DNA of 12,938 nucleotides from Chloroflexota bacterium (GTDB taxonomy: Bacteria > Chloroflexota > Anaerolineae > Fen-1058). This document shows, piece by piece, positions 1 to 7,028 of this stretch. The translations under genes and the position numbers were made by a program. Below the pieces are notes generated by a model. That model had not been told where the DNA came from, did no database searches, and worked only from the letters and a program-made list of their open reading frames with translations. The first letter of the stretch is position 1, and each line of letters begins with the position of its first letter. Location of the stretch: NCBI GenBank assembly GCA_016219235.1, contig JACRBO010000605.1, forward strand, positions 1 to 12,938. Direction: 5' to 3'.

Positions 1-76
1 CCTGTCAATGCTCGTCTTGCACAACTTTGCGCAACGGTCGATTGTCGATCGTGCCCAACCCGACGGTGTTGGGCCA

Positions 77-145
77 GCCACAAAAGAACACAAGGATCAC
101 AAAAATGGCGAGAGTTCTTTAGCGTTCTTTGCGTTCCTTTGTGGC
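77..145. repeat. Mirrored 9-10 nt array 3' of trpA
   Basis: Loose units of the type CACAAAAGAA / CACAAGGAT (79-108) meet units of opposite polarity such as GTTCTTTGC / GTTCCTTTG (112-145). The outer ends, 77-91 and 131-145, are complementary at 13 of 15 positions, so leftward RNA could form a stem-loop after the trpA stop. Neither side has the U-tract of a normal intrinsic terminator. Confidence 0.75.
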
Positions 146-167
146 AAATCGATCGCCGGATAATCGA

Positions 168-983
168 TCAGCGCATCGCCGACTTCAACGCGCGCACGAA
201 CTGCGCCGCAGCCTGCGCTTTATCCTCCGCCCGATCGACGATCTGCACCAGGCGCGATCCCACGATTACGCCGTCAGCCAGACGACTCACATCAGCGGCC
301 TGCTCCGGCGTCGATACCCCAAACCCGATCGCGATCGGCGTCGTGGTGGCGTGCCGTACTCGATCGACAAATGTGCCCAAATTGTCGGCCAATTTCGATC
401 GAGTGCCGGTGACGCCCGTCAACGATACCAGATAGATAAATCCCCGCGCTTTAGCGGCGACGAGTTTCAAACGTTCGTCCGTCGACGTAGGGGCGAGAAA
501 ATAAATCAATCCCAAGCCCCGATCGGCGCACAACCGATCGAGGTCGTCCGCTTCTTCGGGCGGCAAATCGGGCACGATGAAGCCGTCGACACCGGCCACG
601 GCTGCATCATTGACAAAGCGCTCCAGCCCATACGCCAGCATCGGATTGAAGTAGCCCATCAGCAGAAACGGCTGCTTGACGCCGCGTGCTCGTAACTCGG
701 CGATCATCGCCAGCGCCTTCGCCACGGTGATGCCCTGCTCCAGCGCGATCTGCGTCGCGTGTTGAATTACCGGCCCGTCCGCCAACGGATCAGAGAATGA
801 CAGACCCAATTCAAACGCATCCGCCCCGGCCTCGCTCATCGCGACGATCACATCCAACGATGTTGCCGCATCAGGAAAACCCAACGGGAAATACGGCATC
901 AACGCCGCGTGGCTGTTACCGAACAGATTGCTGATACGCGCCAGTGATTGCTGATTGTAGATTTCTGATTGTTGATTACTCAT
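168..983 (-). CDS. trpA: Tryptophan synthase alpha subunit
   Basis: TrpA cleaves indole-3-glycerol phosphate to indole and glyceraldehyde 3-phosphate in the cytoplasm and passes indole to TrpB. The protein is 271 residues, normal for the family. The catalytic segment ELGLSFSDPLADGP is visible, with the two acid residues at E58 and D69 (equivalent to E49 and D60 of the enteric enzyme). Other family blocks are FIVPDLPPEEAD, LVSLTGVTGTR and AIGFGVSTPEQ. I chose the ATG at 983; a GTG one codon upstream is also possible. No clear Shine-Dalgarno is seen, and the trpB stop lies only 6 nt upstream, so translational coupling is likely. The first 13 or so residues (MSNQQSEIYNQQS) are encoded by a 7-nt tandem array and precede the conserved core. 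Odd: Ser62 stands where most TrpA proteins have proline (P53). It is the last gene of the operon. Confidence 0.96.
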   Translation of the reverse strand: MSNQQSEIYNQQSLARISNLFGNSHAALMPYFPLGFPDAATSLDVIVAMSEAGADAFELGLSFSDPLADGPVIQHATQIALEQGITVAKALAMIAELRARGVKQPFLLMGYFNPMLAYGLERFVNDAAVAGVDGFIVPDLPPEEADDLDRLCADRGLGLIYFLAPTSTDERLKLVAAKARGFIYLVSLTGVTGTRSKLADNLGTFVDRVRHATTTPIAIGFGVSTPEQAADVSRLADGVIVGSRLVQIVDRAEDKAQAAAQFVRALKSAMR

Positions 984-1004
984 CACTCGTCACTCGTCAC
1001 GTAT
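942..1004. repeat. Heptanucleotide array across the trpB-trpA border
   Basis: Nine consecutive 7-nt units. On the plus strand five end in GAT (for example TTCTGAT, TGTTGAT), then TACTCAT, CACTCGT twice and CACGTAT. They encode the last residues and stop of trpB, the 6-nt spacer, the trpA start, and about 13 N-terminal residues of TrpA. Confidence 0.9.
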
Positions 1005-2207
1005 CGCCTTCATCACTGTATCCAAATCCTTATCCCCCCGCCCCGACAAATTCACCAGCAGAATCGCGTCCTTCTTCATCGTCGGTGCGCGCTTGATCGC
1101 CTCGGCGACCGCATGCGACGACTCCAGCGCCGGGATGATGCCCTCCAACTTGCACAACATTGAAAACGCATTGAGCGCTTCATCGTCAGTCGCAGACGTG
1201 TATTGGGCGCGGCCCATATCGCGCAAATGGGCATGCTCCGGCCCAATGGCGGCATAATCTAAACCGGCCGAAATCGAATGCGTCTCCGCGATCTGCCCGT
1301 CGGCATCTTGCAGCACAAAGGTCTTCGTGCCATGCAGCACACCCAATCGCCCCACCGCGGGATCACCGAAACGCGCCGCGTGCTTGCCCGACGCAATGCC
1401 TTCGCCGCCCGCCTCCACGCCAATCAGTTCAACGGCTGCATCATCACGAAACGCGTGAAAGAGGCCGATCGAATTGGAGCCGCCGCCCACACACGCGACG
1501 CACTGATCGGGCAAGCGTTCCGTCATCTCCAGGATTTGCGCCCGCGCCTCACGTCCGATGATCGCCTGAAAATCGCGCACCATCGTCGGATACGGATGCG
1601 GCCCCAGCGCCGACCCTAACAAATAGTGCGTCGTGTTGACGTTCGTCACCCAATCACGGATCGCTTCGTTGATGGCATCCTTCAACGTGCGCGTGCCTGC
1701 ATCGACCGGCCGCACTTCTGCACCCAGCAGCTTCATGCGAAACACATTCGGCTGCTGGCGAGCCATATCGACCGTGCCCATGTACACCACACACTCCAAT
1801 CCCAACAACGCCGCCACCGTGGCCGAAGCCACACCATGCTGCCCCGCGCCCGTTTCAGCCACGACGCGCCGTTTGCCCATCAACTTCGCCAGCAGCGCCT
1901 GCCCCAACGCATTGTTGATTTTGTGCGCGCCCGAATGCGCCAGGTCTTCGCGCTTCAAATAGATCTGCGCGCCACCCAGGTGTTCGCTCAAGCGCCGCGC
2001 GTGGGTCAATGCCGTCGGTCGCCCCACATACGTGCGCAGCAAACGCTCGTATTCAGCCACAAACGCGGCATCGCCCATCGCCTCAACGTACGCCGCCTCA
2101 AGTTCGCCCAGCGCGGGCATCAACGTCTCTGGCACAAACTGCCCGCCGTAAATTCCGAATTTGTGATTTAAGATTTCTGATTTCTGATTTAGCACGCGAA
2201 CGCTCAT
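990..2207 (-). CDS. trpB: Tryptophan synthase beta subunit (TrpB1 type)
   Basis: This PLP enzyme condenses indole with serine to give tryptophan, normally as the alpha2beta2 complex with TrpA. The 405-residue protein has the usual TrpB1 layout: [14 protein letters not shown] at the start of the core, [10 protein letters not shown] with the PLP lysine at K96, AETGAGQHG with the catalytic glutamate at E118, and a [10 protein letters not shown] phosphate-binding loop. It ends with the LSGRGDKD motif. It is encoded directly upstream of trpA, with 6 nt between them. The start ATG at 2207 lies in an 8-nt array, and residues 6-15 ([10 protein letters not shown]) come from a separate 7-nt array just before the core. 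No strong Shine-Dalgarno is visible, so coupling to trpF, whose stop is 15 nt upstream, is plausible. The last codons, RDE plus stop, belong to the array shared with trpA. Confidence 0.97.
   Translation of the reverse strand: MSVRVLNQKSEILNHKFGIYGGQFVPETLMPALGELEAAYVEAMGDAAFVAEYERLLRTYVGRPTALTHARRLSEHLGGAQIYLKREDLAHSGAHKINNALGQALLAKLMGKRRVVAETGAGQHGVASATVAALLGLECVVYMGTVDMARQQPNVFRMKLLGAEVRPVDAGTRTLKDAINEAIRDWVTNVNTTHYLLGSALGPHPYPTMVRDFQAIIGREARAQILEMTERLPDQCVACVGGGSNSIGLFHAFRDDAAVELIGVEAGGEGIASGKHAARFGDPAVGRLGVLHGTKTFVLQDADGQIAETHSISAGLDYAAIGPEHAHLRDMGRAQYTSATDDEALNAFSMLCKLEGIIPALESSHAVAEAIKRAPTMKKDAILLVNLSGRGDKDLDTVMKAIRDE
2165..2192. repeat. Heptanucleotide array in the 5' end of trpB
   Basis: Four contiguous units GATTTNN (GATTTAA, GATTTCT twice, GATTTAG), with a degenerate unit beside them. 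In the trpB frame they encode residues 6-15, just before the conserved FGIYGG core. Confidence 0.88.
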
Positions 2208-2231
2208 CCGTTTATCCGTTGTTCATCCGTT
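2205..2231. repeat. Octanucleotide array across the trpF-trpB border
   Basis: CATCCGTT, TATCCGTT, a 3-nt interruption, and CATCCGTT again. On the coding strand it holds the trpF stop codon (2225-2223) and the trpB start codon (2207-2205). Confidence 0.82.
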
Positions 2232-2849
2232 GCTTCGTGCTCTGGTAACAAACAATTTCATTTTTGCCGCATCCTTCTTGCCCGGCGTACTCTCCACGCC
2301 CGACGCCACATCTACCCCCCACGGCTGCACTTGTCGAATCGCCTCCGCAACATTCTCCGGCGTGATGCCGCCCGCCAGCAAGATCGGGTGTTGTCGCGCG
2401 ATCTGTGCGGCCAGCGACCAATCGCCCACCTGTCCCGTGCCGCCGTACTCGCCCGTGCGATACGCATCGATCAGCAGCGCAGGCTCGTTCTTAACCGCAT
2501 ACGTTTTCGCCTGATTTTCAGCCTCTTCCAGCGATTGCGGCCTCAGCGCTTTGAAGCCAGTCACCTGCGTGAGCATCTCGATCGATTCATCGCCGTGGAG
2601 TTGGGCCAAGTCGAGATCGACTCTGCGCAAGATCGATTGTATGTCAAGCAGCGGTGAATTGACGAAAACCCCAATCAACTGCGGTTTGCTCACACCCGAT
2701 CGGATCTTCTCGACGATCGAGCGCGCCACTTCGGGTTCAACATATCTGACGCTCTGCCGGTAAAAATTGAACCCCAGCAAATCCGCGCCCGCCTCAATCG
2801 CCGCCCGCGCATCATCCAGATTCGTTATCCCGCAAATCTTCACCTTCAC
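2223..2849 (-). CDS. trpF: Phosphoribosylanthranilate isomerase
   Basis: TrpF performs the Amadori rearrangement of N-(5'-phosphoribosyl)anthranilate to CdRP, the step before TrpC. The protein is 208 residues, normal for a stand-alone TrpF, with the opening KICGITNLDDA (catalytic cysteine at C6), GFNFYRQSVRYV, AQLHGDES, LLIDA with the catalytic aspartate, AGGITPENV and the closing DVASGVES. The start is a GTG (MKVKICGIT, the usual family N-terminus). It lies inside an 8-nt tandem array that also contains the trpC stop codon; the array's AGGG about 7 nt upstream may act as ribosome binding site. The last codons (SNG plus TGA) lie in another 8-nt array running into trpB. TrpF is not fused to TrpC here. 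Confidence 0.95.
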   Translation of the reverse strand: MKVKICGITNLDDARAAIEAGADLLGFNFYRQSVRYVEPEVARSIVEKIRSGVSKPQLIGVFVNSPLLDIQSILRRVDLDLAQLHGDESIEMLTQVTGFKALRPQSLEEAENQAKTYAVKNEPALLIDAYRTGEYGGTGQVGDWSLAAQIARQHPILLAGGITPENVAEAIRQVQPWGVDVASGVESTPGKKDAAKMKLFVTRARSNG

Positions 2850-2889
2850 CTCTTCACCCTGTCACCTTGTCACCCCTTCATCTTGTCAC
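2842..2889. repeat. Octanucleotide array across the trpC-trpF border
   Basis: Six exact-length 8-nt units without interruption. On the coding strand they have the form GTGACAAG or GTGAAGAG, with one ATGAAGGG. They provide the last trpC residues and its TGA stop, the 28-nt spacer, and the GTG start and first codons of trpF. Confidence 0.92.
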
Positions 2890-3654
2890 GAGTTCCCGCA
2901 CCTTCGCCCTCACATCCGTCGCTGTCACCAGCGCCTCGCCGACCAGCATTGCATCGACGCCCATGAGTGCCAGTTCCTCCACATCCGCCGCCGAATGAAT
3001 GCCGCTCTCCGCCACGACGATCACGTTGCCCGGAATCCGCACGCGCAGTTTCGCCGTCGTCTGAAAATCCACGCTGAAATCGCGCAGGTTGCGGTTGTTC
3101 ACGCCAACTAACTGTGGGCCAACTCGAAACGCTCGCTCCAGTTCCTTCAGGTCGTGTACTTCGATCATCGCCGCCAGCCGCAGCGCGCACGCCAGTTGAT
3201 AGAACGCTTTCAGCCGCGCATCGTCGAGCGCCGCCACGATCAACAGGATCGCATCCGCGCCAGCCGCGCGTGCTTCATACAGTTGGTACTCGTCGACGAG
3301 GAAGTCTTTGCGCAACGCAGGCAGCAGCGAGATCGATCGGGCCGCCACCAGATCATCGAGCGAACCTTGAAAAAAGCGTTCATCCGTCACCACTGACAAA
3401 GCCGCCGCACCGTTGTCATCGTAGGTCTGCGCGAGCTGCTGGACATCGTAAGCGGCGCGCAGCAAGCCCCTGGACGGCGACGCTTTCTTGCATTCGGCGA
3501 TCAGCGCCGGGCGAGGTGCGTCTCGCAATGCGCCGATAAAGTCGCGCGGCGGCTCTTGCAATTCGGCCTGGGCGCGCAGCCGCGCCAGCGGAACTTGTTC
3601 TTTACGAATCGCAACTTCTTCAACTTTGTGAGCGAGAATTTGATCGAGAATCAT
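2878..3654 (-). CDS. trpC: Indole-3-glycerol phosphate synthase
   Basis: TrpC closes the indole ring, converting CdRP to indole-3-glycerol phosphate with loss of CO2. The 258-residue (beta/alpha)8 protein shows the full active site: AECKKASPS (E54, K56), LRKDF (K116), IEVHD (E165), NNRNL (N187) and AESGI (E216, S217). I start it at the ATG beginning MILDQILAHK, the usual N-terminus. The frame is open further upstream to a TTG, but that part is only translated 7-nt array. There is no obvious Shine-Dalgarno, and 54 nt separate it from the trpD stop, most of them an array that could form a hairpin. The last residues (VTR) and the stop are encoded by an 8-nt array that runs into trpF. Confidence 0.96.
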   Translation of the reverse strand: MILDQILAHKVEEVAIRKEQVPLARLRAQAELQEPPRDFIGALRDAPRPALIAECKKASPSRGLLRAAYDVQQLAQTYDDNGAAALSVVTDERFFQGSLDDLVAARSISLLPALRKDFLVDEYQLYEARAAGADAILLIVAALDDARLKAFYQLACALRLAAMIEVHDLKELERAFRVGPQLVGVNNRNLRDFSVDFQTTAKLRVRIPGNVIVVAESGIHSAADVEELALMGVDAMLVGEALVTATDVRAKVRELVTR

Positions 3655-3660
3655 GTTGAC

Positions 3661-3716
3661 CGTGTTACGTGGTGCGTAATGCGTGATACACGGACCACGC
3701 AATTCGCATCACGCGC
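3661..3716. repeat. Mirrored heptanucleotide array between trpD and trpC
   Basis: Eight contiguous 7-nt units: four of the form CGTNNNN followed by four of opposite polarity (mostly CACGNNN). Segments 3669-3685 and 3696-3712 are complementary at 14 of 17 positions. The trpD stop codon (3711-3709) lies in one arm. Confidence 0.9.
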
Positions 3717-4716
3717 TAAAGTTAATCAACGCATCGAGCTTTGCCAACGCCGCACCAGATTCAAGCGAGGCTGCGGCTAACTCAAGCCCTTGCCGCAAAT
3801 CGCCGGTTTCCGCGCCAAGCGCCGCCGCCGCATTGAGCAGCACCACACTCTTGCGCGCGCCGTTGACTGAACCACCCAACACCTCGCGCAAAATCCGCGC
3901 ATTTTCCTCGGCGGTGCCGCCGCGCAGTTCAGCCAGGTCGCCGCGCGGCAAACCTAGCGTTTCGGGATCGAGCGTGGTCGTTGTAACCTTGCCAGCCTTC
4001 AAGTGACTCAGCCGATTCGGCCCGGCAGTATTCAGTTCATCGACGCCGCCGTAGCCGTGCACCACAAAGGCCGCACGCGAACCAAGTTCGCCCAGCACTT
4101 TTGCCAGTGGCTCGGTCAATTCCGGATCGAACACACCGATGATCTGCACGTCTGCCCCGGCCGGATTCGTCAACGGGCCAAGCACGTTGAAGATCGTCCG
4201 CTGCCCGATCTCTTTGCGCGGCCCGACGGCATGCTTCATAGCTGGATGAAACTTCGGCGCAAACAAGAACCCGATGCCCACCTCGTCGATCGCTTTGCCC
4301 ACCTGATCCGGCGTCAAATCGAGGTTGACGCCCAATGCGGCCAGCACATCGGCGCTGCCGCATTGTGACGATGCGGCGCGATTGCCGTGCTTCGCCACTT
4401 TGCGCCCCGCCCCCGCAATCACAAACGCCGCCGCCGTGCTGATGTTGAACGTATGCTTGCCGTCGCCGCCGGTGCCCGCCGTGTCGTACAGGCCCGCTCG
4501 TTCACGCACCGGTACCGGCACCACATTGGCCCGCATCGAGCGGGCCGAGCCGGTGATCTCGTCGACCGTCTCGCCCTTCATCCGCAACGCGATCAGGTAC
4601 GCGCCAATCTGCGCGGGCGTCGCTTCACCGGCCATGATGTCGTTCATCGCCGCTTCGGCTTCCGGTTGCGTCAAATTCTCGCGGCGAATCACTTTGGCAA
4701 TCGCGTCTTTAATCAT
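3709..4716 (-). CDS. trpD: Anthranilate phosphoribosyltransferase
   Basis: TrpD transfers phosphoribose from PRPP to anthranilate. The 335-residue protein matches the stand-alone family length. It shows the PRPP-binding loop DTAGTGGDG followed by HTFNIST, then KHGNRAASSQCGSADVL, FAPKFHPAM (anthranilate site) and FNVLGPLTNPA. I chose the ATG giving MIKDAIAKV because a strong GGGGAGG lies about 6 nt upstream; an in-frame ATG five codons earlier would place that Shine-Dalgarno inside the gene. The protein is not fused to TrpG, unlike the enterobacterial TrpGD. The stop codon lies in the mirrored 7-nt array that separates it from trpC. Confidence 0.96.
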   Translation of the reverse strand: MIKDAIAKVIRRENLTQPEAEAAMNDIMAGEATPAQIGAYLIALRMKGETVDEITGSARSMRANVVPVPVRERAGLYDTAGTGGDGKHTFNISTAAAFVIAGAGRKVAKHGNRAASSQCGSADVLAALGVNLDLTPDQVGKAIDEVGIGFLFAPKFHPAMKHAVGPRKEIGQRTIFNVLGPLTNPAGADVQIIGVFDPELTEPLAKVLGELGSRAAFVVHGYGGVDELNTAGPNRLSHLKAGKVTTTTLDPETLGLPRGDLAELRGGTAEENARILREVLGGSVNGARKSVVLLNAAAALGAETGDLRQGLELAAASLESGAALAKLDALINFSA

Positions 4717-4737
4717 GATGTGCCTCCCCATGTCTTG

Positions 4738-4777
4738 GCGCGTATTGCGTGTTTTTCACGAAACACGCACCACGCGC
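4738..4777. repeat. Mirrored heptanucleotide array and hairpin between trpG and trpD
   Basis: Units CGTATTG and CGTGTTT meet CACGAAA, CACGCAC and CACGCGC. The dyad pairs 4738-4743 with 4772-4777 (6 bp) and 4746-4754 with 4761-4769 (9 bp), with a 2x2 internal loop and a 6-nt terminal loop. It lies in the 70-nt spacer, upstream of the trpD Shine-Dalgarno. Confidence 0.88.
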
Positions 4778-4786
4778 TACAGGCTG

Positions 4787-5353
4787 TTAGTTCTTGATAG
4801 ACAGGAAATTCTTCAACAACTGCTTCCCGTGCTTCGTCAAAATCGATTCGGGATGGAACTGCACGCCGAAGGTGGGATGCTCTTTGTGTTTCAACCCCAT
4901 CACGATGCCATCGCTCGTAAACGCGGTGACTTCCAGACAATCTGGCACAGGTTCGTCCACCATCAGCGAGTGGTAGCGCGTGGCTTCGAAGGGGCTGGGC
5001 AAGCCGTCGAAAATTCCCTTGCCCTGATGGTAAATCGGCGACGTCTTGCCGTGCATCAATTTGGGCGCGCGCTTCACTACACCGCCATACACCGCGCCGA
5101 GGCACTGATGGCCGAGACACACGCCCAACACCGGGATTTTGCCCGTGAAATAGCGAATGGCTTCATTCGAAATGCCGCCGTCGTTCGGGTCGCCGGGACC
5201 GGGGGAAATAACAAGGTGAGTGGGTGACAGGGTAACAAGCTGATCAAGTGTGATTTGATCGTTTCTAAACACGCGAATATCCGCGCCCAATTCGCCGAGA
5301 TATTGCACCAAGTTGTAGGTGAAAGAATCGTAGTTGTCGATTACGGCGATCAT
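4787..5353 (-). CDS. trpG: Anthranilate synthase glutamine amidotransferase component
   Basis: TrpG hydrolyses glutamine and delivers ammonia to TrpE for anthranilate synthesis. The 188-residue class I amidotransferase begins [15 protein letters not shown], has the oxyanion segment SPGPGDP, the nucleophile in GVCLGHQ (C79), and the other triad members in QFHPES (H167, E169). I start at the ATG because GGGAG lies 8 nt upstream. The frame extends upstream only to a TTG that would put this Shine-Dalgarno inside the gene. Residues 39-49 ([11 protein letters not shown]) are encoded by four 8-nt repeat units, yet the protein keeps family length and a family-like sequence there. A similar enzyme (PabA) can serve folate synthesis; the operon context makes a Trp role most likely, and a shared role cannot be excluded. 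Confidence 0.95.
   Translation of the reverse strand: MIAVIDNYDSFTYNLVQYLGELGADIRVFRNDQITLDQLVTLSPTHLVISPGPGDPNDGGISNEAIRYFTGKIPVLGVCLGHQCLGAVYGGVVKRAPKLMHGKTSPIYHQGKGIFDGLPSPFEATRYHSLMVDEPVPDCLEVTAFTSDGIVMGLKHKEHPTFGVQFHPESILTKHGKQLLKNFLSIKN
5208..5239. repeat. Octanucleotide array inside trpG
   Basis: Four contiguous 8-nt units on the plus strand: ATAACAAG, GTGAGTGG, GTGACAGG and GTAACAAG. They belong to the same family as the trpC-trpF array but in opposite orientation to transcription. They encode TrpG residues 39-49 without changing the protein length. Confidence 0.8.
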
Positions 5354-5381
5354 CTTTGTTACTCCCAATACATTATCGGCA

Positions 5382-5437
5382 CGTGGTGCGTGGTGCGTGG
5401 TGCGTGTTCCGTTACGCAGTACGCATTACGCAGTGCG
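5382..5437. repeat. Mirrored heptanucleotide array between trpE and trpG
   Basis: Eight 7-nt units: CGTGGTG three times and CGTGTTC, then CGTTACG, CAGTACG, CATTACG and CAGTGCG of opposite polarity. TGCGT segments of the first half can pair with ACGCA segments of the second. The trpE stop (5428-5426) lies in the array. Confidence 0.9.
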
Positions 5438-6952
5438 CTCGGCTTGCTCTATCGCTACCGCCAACGCCTTCGCTTTATTCAACGTCTCTTGGTATTCACT
5501 CGCCGGATCGGAGTCCGCGACAATGCCCGCGCCCGCTTGAATGCTGACACAGTCGCCGTGCATCAACAGCGTGCGGATGGCAATGCAAGTGTCCATCGCG
5601 CCGTCATACGAGAAATACCCGACTGCTCCCGCATACAGGCCGCGCTTCAACCCTTCGAGGTCGCGAATGATCTCCATCGCGCGCACTTTCGGCGCGCCGC
5701 TGACCGTGCCCGCCGGGAATGTCGCGCGTAGCAGATCGAAAGCCGTCAGGCCATCGCGTACTTTGCCTTCCACTTGCGAGACGATGTGCATCACGTGCGA
5801 ATAGCGTTCCACGACGAATAGATCGGGGACACTCACCGTACCGTACTCGGCCACGCGGCCGATGTCGTTGCGGCCCAGATCGATCAGCATCAAATGCTCG
5901 GCGCGCTCTTTCGGATCGGCTAACAGTTCTTGCTCCAACGCCATGTCCTCGGTGGGAGTGGAACCGCGTCGCCGCGTACCCGCGATCGGGCGCACCGTGG
6001 CCGTGCGGCCTTCCAATCGCACGAGCATTTCCGGCGAGGCGCCGATCACGTGATAAGGTTGATCGTTCACCGTGCCAAAGTCAAAGAAAAACATGTACGG
6101 CGACGGGTTTAGTCGCCGCAAGGCCCGATAGATATCGAACGGCTGAGCGGACGTGCGCCGCGACAGCCGCTGCGACAACACGACTTGAAAGATGTCGCCC
6201 GCCGCGATGTGCTCTTTGGCCTGACGAACGATCTCTTCAAATTGAGGCTGGGTAAAGTTAGTAGTCAGAGGCTCAGCGGATGGTGCGTGATGCGTGGTGC
6301 GTGTTGGAAGAGGCGCGTTCAGTCGCTCCGCGATCCGATCGAGCCGCGTGACAGCCTCCGCGTAGGCCGCATACGGATCGCCGCTGAGGTGCGCATTCGC
6401 AATGATCAACAATCGGCCGCGCGCGTGATCGAAAGCGACGAGCGTGTCGGCCAGCATGAAGATCGATTCGGGCAGTGCGGTAGCCGGTGCTTCACCCTCG
6501 ACATCCAACTTCGGTTCGAAGAAGCGGATGACATCGTAACCGAGATAGCCCACCAGACCGCCGACGAAGCGCGGCAGACCCGGCAACATCACCGGCTTGA
6601 AGCGCGCCATCTCGGCTTGCAGCACGTGCAATGGATCGTTGCCCGTGGGTAGATCAAACGTCGAGGCGCTGCCATTCACACGCCGTGTCACCGCGCGGCC
6701 CTTGAACGTCAACAGCGCGCTCGGCTCCACACCGATGAATGAGTAACGCCCGATCTGTTCACCACCTTCCACGCTCTCTAACAAGAACGATGCACCGTGC
6801 CCCGCCAACTTGAGATACACCGACACCGGCGTATCCAGATCGGCCGGTAATTCCCGATAGATCGGCACGAGGTTGCCCTGCGCCGACAGGGGCAGCAGTT
6901 CGTCAATGGACGGATGAATATCGGTGCGTTGGTTAATCGCTTCAGCCAGCAT
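5426..6952 (-). CDS. trpE: Anthranilate synthase component I
   Basis: TrpE converts chorismate and ammonia to anthranilate, the committed step, with TrpG supplying ammonia. The 508-residue protein has the N-terminal regulatory domain with FLLESVE (residues 56-62, the LLES tryptophan-binding motif), which suggests retained feedback inhibition. The chorismate-binding domain follows: QVVLSQRL, PIAGTRRRG, LMLIDLGRNDIGRV, TFPAGTVSGAPK and GAGIVADSDP. I chose the ATG giving MLAEAINQ because GGGAG lies 5 nt upstream. The frame stays open for 18 more codons, but those are translated 7-nt array. Around residues 216-226 ([10 protein letters not shown]), in the linker between domains, the coding sequence contains four 7-nt units identical in type to those between genes. 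The stop TAA lies in the trpE-trpG array. Confidence 0.96.
   Translation of the reverse strand: MLAEAINQRTDIHPSIDELLPLSAQGNLVPIYRELPADLDTPVSVYLKLAGHGASFLLESVEGGEQIGRYSFIGVEPSALLTFKGRAVTRRVNGSASTFDLPTGNDPLHVLQAEMARFKPVMLPGLPRFVGGLVGYLGYDVIRFFEPKLDVEGEAPATALPESIFMLADTLVAFDHARGRLLIIANAHLSGDPYAAYAEAVTRLDRIAERLNAPLPTRTTHHAPSAEPLTTNFTQPQFEEIVRQAKEHIAAGDIFQVVLSQRLSRRTSAQPFDIYRALRRLNPSPYMFFFDFGTVNDQPYHVIGASPEMLVRLEGRTATVRPIAGTRRRGSTPTEDMALEQELLADPKERAEHLMLIDLGRNDIGRVAEYGTVSVPDLFVVERYSHVMHIVSQVEGKVRDGLTAFDLLRATFPAGTVSGAPKVRAMEIIRDLEGLKRGLYAGAVGYFSYDGAMDTCIAIRTLLMHGDCVSIQAGAGIVADSDPASEYQETLNKAKALAVAIEQAERTA
6279..6306. repeat. In-frame heptanucleotide array inside trpE
   Basis: Units GATGGTG, CGTGATG, CGTGGTG and CGTGTTG, the same family as the intercistronic arrays. 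Encodes the [10 protein letters not shown] stretch in the linker between the TrpE domains. Confidence 0.85.
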
Positions 6953-6970
6953 GTCTTCTCCCAGTCTAGT

Positions 6971-7028
6971 GAGTGATGAGTAACGAGTAAAACGTTCCAT
7001 ACTCATTACTCATCACTCGTTACTCGTC
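6971..7028. repeat. Mirrored heptanucleotide array between trpB2 and trpE
   Basis: Units GAGTGAT, GAGTAAC and GAGTAAA are followed, after 9 nt, by ACTCATT, ACTCATC, ACTCGTT and ACTCGTC. Segments 6971-6988 and 7001-7018 are complementary at 17 of 18 positions around a 12-nt loop, a long potential hairpin between the trpB2 stop and the trpE Shine-Dalgarno. Confidence 0.92.

Noticed and set aside
53..74. Hairpin GCCCAAC/GTTGGGC downstream of trpA as the operon terminator
   Set aside because: No U-tract follows the stem on either strand, so an intrinsic terminator is not supported, although the hairpin itself is real.
4325..5227. A 300-codon open frame on the plus strand
   Set aside because: It lies opposite trpD and trpG, spans their spacer, and has no recognisable domain.
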